This document shows, piece after piece, positions 5,550 to 8,346 of a stretch of DNA of 8,346 nt (the stretch's first letter is position 1; each line of letters opens with the position of its first letter). This DNA comes from Oscillibacter sp. (GTDB lineage Bacteria > Bacillota > Clostridia > Oscillospirales > Oscillospiraceae). The notes under the pieces are model-generated. The model saw nothing but the letters and a program-made list of their open reading frames with translations. It had not been told where the DNA came from and searched no databases. The translations under genes and the position numbers were made by a program. The stretch covers positions 1 through 8,346 of the forward strand of contig JAHHSA010000064.1 in the NCBI GenBank assembly GCA_020025475.1. Reading direction: 5' to 3'.

Positions 5550-5564
5550 CGCCTCCTTTATACT
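5536..5564 (+). promoter_or_regulatory. Promoter of the rsmH-like gene
   Basis: -35 TTGCAA (5536-5541, 4 of 6), 17-bp spacer, -10 TATACT (5559-5564, 5 of 6). Overlapping TATACT (5564-5569) and TATATT (5569-5574) boxes follow immediately, so several starts are possible. The predicted leader is short, about 15-25 nt. Confidence 0.65.
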
Positions 5565-5595
5565 ATACTATATTCTATTGCACAAGGAGAGCACC

Positions 5596-6654
5596 ATGGA
5601 ACAGGAGCACAAGCGCCGGGTCCGCTATGCCGGCACCCATCCTCGGCGGTTTGAGGAAAAATACAAGGAACTGAACCCGGAAAAGTACGCTGCCGACGTG
5701 CGGCACGTCATGGAGCGGGGCGCAACCCCGGCAGGCATGCACATTTCCATCATGGTGCAGGAAATTCTGGATTTCCTGCAGATCCGGCCGGGGCAGGTCG
5801 GTCTGGATGCCACGCTGGGCTACGGCGGCCACACCCGGGCCATGCTGGAGCAGCTCCACGGTCAGGGCCGCATCTACGGTCTGGACGTGGACCCCATCGA
5901 GTCGGTCAAGACCACAAGGCGGCTGCGGGAGCTGGGCTACGGCGAGGACATCCTCACCGTGCGCCTGCAGAACTTCGCCGACGTGGATCAGGTGGTCCAA
6001 GATACGGGCAGGAAATTTGACTTCGTTCTGGCCGATCTGGGCGTCAGCTCCATGCAGATCGACAACCCGGAGCGGGGCTTTTCCTTCAAGGTGGACGGCC
6101 CTCTCGATCTGCGCCTGAATCCGCAGAAGGGTGTCACCGCCGCCCAGCGCATCAAAGAAGTCAGCGAGGACGAGCTGGCACACATGCTGGAGGAGAACGC
6201 CGACGAGCCGTACGCCAAGGAGATCGCCAAGGCGGTCCGCAAGCGGCTGTGGCGGAAAAGACCGCTGGAGACCACCTTCCAGCTGCGGGAGACCATCGAG
6301 GAGGCCCTGTCCTTTCTGCCGGAGAAGGAGCGGAAGGAGGCCGTGAAGAAATCCTGCCAGCGGACCTTTCAGGCACTGCGGATCGATGTGAACAGCGAGT
6401 TTGAGGTGCTGTACGCCTTTCTGGAGAAGCTGCCGCAGGTATTGGCTCCCAACGGCAGGGCGGCCATCCTGACCTTTCACTCCGGGGAGGATCGGCTGGT
6501 GAAAAGATCCTTCAGGGAGCTGGAGCGGGCCGGCATCTATGCGGAGGTGTCCAAGGACGTCATCCGCCCCACCCCGGAGGAGTGCGTCAGAAATTCCCGG
6601 GCCAGATCCACCAAGCTCCGCTGGGCCGTCCGTGCCGGGGAGGACGACCGGTGA
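5596..6654 (+). CDS. rsmH: RsmH/MraW-type 16S rRNA (cytosine-N4)-methyltransferase, second-type paralogue (352 residues)
   Basis: A SAM-dependent methyltransferase of the family that makes N4-methylcytidine at 16S position 1402. SAM motif I is DATLGYGGHT (71-80). Other family signatures are FVLADLGVSSMQID (143-156), ERGFSF (159-164), GPLDLRLN (168-175), RTFQALRIDVNSE (256-268), TFHSGEDRLVKRSF (293-306; usual RsmH has HSLEDR) and RNSRARSTKLR (332-342). An N-terminal extension of about 45 residues (YAGTHPRRF, HVMERGATPAGMH) precedes the fold, where standard RsmH starts almost directly with its HxPVL motif; here that motif reads HISIMVQEIL. The start is fixed by AAGGAG (5584-5589) 6 nt upstream; an in-frame ATG 135 bp earlier would run through the promoter. 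It is not in a division-and-cell-wall (mraZ-rsmH-ftsL) cluster, so it is probably a paralogue, and its exact target could differ. Confidence 0.92.
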   Translation: MEQEHKRRVRYAGTHPRRFEEKYKELNPEKYAADVRHVMERGATPAGMHISIMVQEILDFLQIRPGQVGLDATLGYGGHTRAMLEQLHGQGRIYGLDVDPIESVKTTRRLRELGYGEDILTVRLQNFADVDQVVQDTGRKFDFVLADLGVSSMQIDNPERGFSFKVDGPLDLRLNPQKGVTAAQRIKEVSEDELAHMLEENADEPYAKEIAKAVRKRLWRKRPLETTFQLRETIEEALSFLPEKERKEAVKKSCQRTFQALRIDVNSEFEVLYAFLEKLPQVLAPNGRAAILTFHSGEDRLVKRSFRELERAGIYAEVSKDVIRPTPEECVRNSRARSTKLRWAVRAGEDDR

Positions 6655-6697
6655 TCCCGTGCCCCCGAACAACAGAGGCCGCAGGCCCTGTCTTGTG

Positions 6698-6778
6698 CCC
6701 CCTTTTCAGGGGGAGCTTTCAGAAGAGCGTTTTACTTGTCCCCCCCCTTTTTCAGGGGGGTGGCGGCTGAAAGCCGCC
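6698..6778. repeat. Palindromic C/G-run elements in the rsmH-sleL gap
   Basis: Three stem-loops lie close together. CCCCC-TTTTCA-GGGGG (6698-6713). CCCCCC-TTTTTCA-GGGGGG (6742-6760). GGCGGCT-GAA-AGCCGCC (6762-6778). The first two are variants of one unit (C-run, T-run, CA, G-run) and resemble dispersed intergenic palindromes common in GC-rich clostridia. No T-run follows, so terminator function for rsmH is only possible, not shown. The rest of the 224-bp gap (6655-6878) shows no gene. Confidence 0.5.
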
Positions 6779-6878
6779 GGGGGGTTGTCCCGATGACAGA
6801 CTTTCCCGTTGATCGGTCAAACCAATGATCATACCACGGCCTTCCGGTGCATAGACTGTTCCGGGAGGCGATTTTTGT

Positions 6879-8006
6879 ATGATCTATGTAGTCAAGCCGG
6901 GAGACACCCTGTTTTCCATATCCCGCCGCTTCGGCATCCCCTCCGGAGAGATCGCACAGCTCAATCAGCTGGAAGATCCCAACGTGCTGGCCGTGGGGCA
7001 GGCACTGCTGCTGCTGTACCGGACCCCGGCGGGGGCGTGGTCGGTGGAGGCCAACGGCTATGCCTATCCGGGCATTTCCCGGCGGCAGCTGGGAGACAGT
7101 CTGGAACAGCTCAACGGACTGGCCGTGTTTTCCTATGGCTTTCTCCCCGACGGCACGCTGCTGCCGCCCATGGGGGAGGATCGGTGGATGGTGGAGCAGG
7201 CCCGCCGGGAGCAGGCCCGGGCAGCACTGGTCCTGACGCCCTTCGATGCGGACGGACGGTTCGACAACACCCTCATTTCCGCTCTGCTGGAGAACCCGTC
7301 GGCGCAGGAGCGGCTGCTGGAGGGGCTCCGCCGGGAAATGGAGGAGAAGGGCTATGACGAACTGAATCTGGACTTCGAGTTTGTGCAGGCCGGGGACAGC
7401 CGGAGCTATGTGGCCTTTGTGGAGCTGGCCGCGCGTCAGCTGCGGCAGCTGGTTTCGGTCTGTCTGGCACCGAAGGTCAGCCGTGACCAGAAGGGGCTGC
7501 TGTATGAGGGAAAGGACTATGGGGGGCTGGGAGCCGCCGCCGGCAGGGTCATGCTCATGACCTATGAATGGGGCTATACCTACAGCAGCCCCATGGCGGT
7601 GGCGCCGCTGAACAAGGTGGAGGCCGTGGTTCAATATGCCCTGACGGAGATCCCGCCGGAGAAGATCCTGCTGGGGCTTGCCAACTACGGCTATGACTGG
7701 CCCCGGAGACGGGGGCAGGCCGATGGACCGGGCAGGACCATCGGCAATGTGGAGGCGGCGGCACTGGCGGGAGAGAAGGGGGCACAGATCCGCTTTGACG
7801 CCCAGGCTCAGTCCCCGTGGTTCCGCTATGACCAGGAGGGGACCCTCCATGAGGTCTGGTTTGAGGATGTGCGCAGCTGGCAGGGCAAGCTCAGTCTGGT
7901 TCACCAGTACCATCTGGCAGGGGTCAGCGTCTGGCAGATCATGCGGCCCTTCCGGGCAGGACTGCATCTGCTGGGGCAGAATTTCCGTGCCGGTGTCCTG
8001 ACGTGA
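6879..8006 (+). CDS. LysM and GH18 spore-peptidoglycan hydrolase, YaaH/SleL type (375 residues)
   Basis: Probable N-acetylglucosaminidase acting on spore cortex during germination. An N-terminal LysM module (about 2-46: YVVKPGDTLFSISRRFGI...) binds peptidoglycan. A glycosyl hydrolase 18 barrel follows (about 57-365), with the catalytic motif YDELNLDFE (159-167): D160, D165 and the proton-donor E167. The Asn at 163, where chitinases have Asp, is normal for this subfamily. Other landmarks are MTYEWGY (227-233), SPMAVAPL (237-244), GLANYGYDW (266-274), HEVWFED (324-330) and GVSVWQIMRPF (348-358). No signal peptide is present, as usual for these coat-associated enzymes. It has one LysM module; B. 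subtilis YaaH has two. The start has GGGAGG 10 nt upstream. The gene stands alone between rsmH and the rRNA promoters, and I see no convincing sigma-E/G promoter. The family is certain; the role in spores is inferred from relatives. Confidence 0.93.
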   Translation: MIYVVKPGDTLFSISRRFGIPSGEIAQLNQLEDPNVLAVGQALLLLYRTPAGAWSVEANGYAYPGISRRQLGDSLEQLNGLAVFSYGFLPDGTLLPPMGEDRWMVEQARREQARAALVLTPFDADGRFDNTLISALLENPSAQERLLEGLRREMEEKGYDELNLDFEFVQAGDSRSYVAFVELAARQLRQLVSVCLAPKVSRDQKGLLYEGKDYGGLGAAAGRVMLMTYEWGYTYSSPMAVAPLNKVEAVVQYALTEIPPEKILLGLANYGYDWPRRRGQADGPGRTIGNVEAAALAGEKGAQIRFDAQAQSPWFRYDQEGTLHEVWFEDVRSWQGKLSLVHQYHLAGVSVWQIMRPFRAGLHLLGQNFRAGVLT

Positions 8007-8070
8007 GAGGGAGACGATCCGCCGAACAAACGGGGTGAAAAACAGGCCCGCTGACGGCAAAACAGACAGG

Positions 8071-8133
8071 GAGAAAATAATTCGAAAAAAACCGAAAAAA
8101 GGTGTTGACAAAGGGAGATGGCTGGTGTATTAT
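8071..8133 (+). promoter_or_regulatory. rRNA operon promoter P1 with A/T-rich upstream element
   Basis: -35 TTGACA (8105-8110), 17-bp spacer, -10 TATTAT (8128-8133, 5 of 6). It is preceded by an A-rich tract (8071-8100, with AAAAAAA and AAAAAA runs) of the kind that binds the RNA polymerase alpha subunits. Typical of a highly expressed stable-RNA promoter. Confidence 0.85.
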
Positions 8134-8174
8134 ATGCAAGCTGCTTCGCGAGAGGCACAGAGCACACAGCTTCG

Positions 8175-8249
8175 AAGGACAAAAACTTCAAAGAAATTTC
8201 AAAAGTTTCTAAAAAAGTTCTTGACAAATCGAAACGCTTGTGATAATAT
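8175..8249 (+). promoter_or_regulatory. rRNA operon promoter P2 with A/T-rich upstream element
   Basis: -35 TTGACA (8221-8226, perfect). The -10 is either GATAAT (8242-8247, spacer 15, with a TGT extension) or TAATAT (8244-8249, spacer 17). Upstream, 8175-8220 is strongly A/T-rich with phased A and T tracts. It lies 116 bp after P1 and is the proximal promoter for the leader that follows. Confidence 0.85.
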
Positions 8250-8346
8250 AAACGAGTTCACCGCTGAGGTTGAAAACACCGATGAAGCGAGGAACAAACC
8301 CGGCGAAAAACGCCGAATGTACCTTGTAAATTAAACAACGTAAACA
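8250..8346 (+). other. Probable 5' leader of an rRNA operon (16S gene just outside the window)
   Basis: There is no coding sequence. The tract ends in CCTTGTAAATTAAACAACG (8322-8340), a form very similar to the CCTTGAAAAxTxAACA tract found just ahead of 16S genes in clostridia. A small hairpin CGGCG-AAAAA-CGCCG (8301-8315) precedes it. The conserved 16S start (AGAGTTTGATC) is not yet reached. Together with the two tandem strong promoters this makes an rRNA operon the best reading; a tRNA cluster is the alternative. Confidence 0.72.

Noticed and set aside
5575..6672. Long open frame opposite rsmH (365 codons)
   Set aside because: GC-rich shadow of a certain gene; no ribosome site or recognisable domain. 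The same applies to long frames opposite traX (3303-4046), opposite the araC-type gene (4509-5654) and opposite the LysM-GH18 gene (6732-8111).
6809..6835. Possible sporulation-sigma promoter before the LysM-GH18 gene (TTGATC; CATACC)
   Set aside because: Only the CATAC core fits a sigma-E -10 and no matching -35 is at the right distance; the vegetative-type match is also weak.
8035..8334. 99-codon open frame on the plus strand at the right end
   Set aside because: It runs straight through both rRNA-type promoters and the leader; Lys-rich content merely reflects A-rich upstream elements.

Overview
The window looks like chromosomal DNA from a GC-rich, probably spore-forming clostridium of the Oscillospiraceae/Ruminococcaceae type. 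This is an inference from four things: strong AAAGGAG ribosome binding sites, a YaaH/SleL-type spore-cortex hydrolase, a TraX-family membrane protein of the chromosomal Firmicutes kind, and an rRNA-operon leader with tandem TTGACA promoters. I cannot name the species.

Left part (1-2435), read on the minus strand: a type III restriction-modification operon. From its promoter end it holds a strong consensus promoter (2407-2435), a short predicted structured RNA closed by a textbook terminator (2318-2400), a structured leader, a 144-residue protein I do not recognise, the Mod adenine methyltransferase, and the first 21 codons of what is probably the Res helicase/endonuclease subunit, which runs off the left edge. 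The genes are 14-18 bp apart, with Shine-Dalgarno sites touching or overlapping the upstream stops, so they are probably co-transcribed. The locus is AT-richer than the DNA to its right, most of all in the middle of mod, which fits horizontal acquisition and target-domain exchange.

Middle part (2513-4562), plus strand: an ASCH-domain protein, a TraX-family membrane protein and a small lipoprotein. The promoter, ribosome binding site and first ~23 codons of traX are also present, diverged to roughly 85% identity, directly in front of the ASCH gene. There they make a 32-codon reading frame whose stop overlaps the ASCH start (ATGA). A perfect 13-bp hairpin terminator separates this group from the convergent araC-type gene.

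Right part (4599-8346): an AraC-family regulator (minus) is divergent from a second-type RsmH 16S rRNA methyltransferase (plus), with clear promoters for both. After a gap with C/G-run palindromes comes a LysM-GH18 spore-peptidoglycan hydrolase (plus). The last ~240 bp carry two strong tandem promoters with A/T-rich upstream tracts and what looks like a 16S rRNA leader; the 16S gene itself would begin just beyond the right edge.

The most unusual items are the promoter-RNA-terminator unit at the head of the restriction operon, the duplicated traX start region that now drives the ASCH gene, and the unrecognised third gene of the restriction operon.
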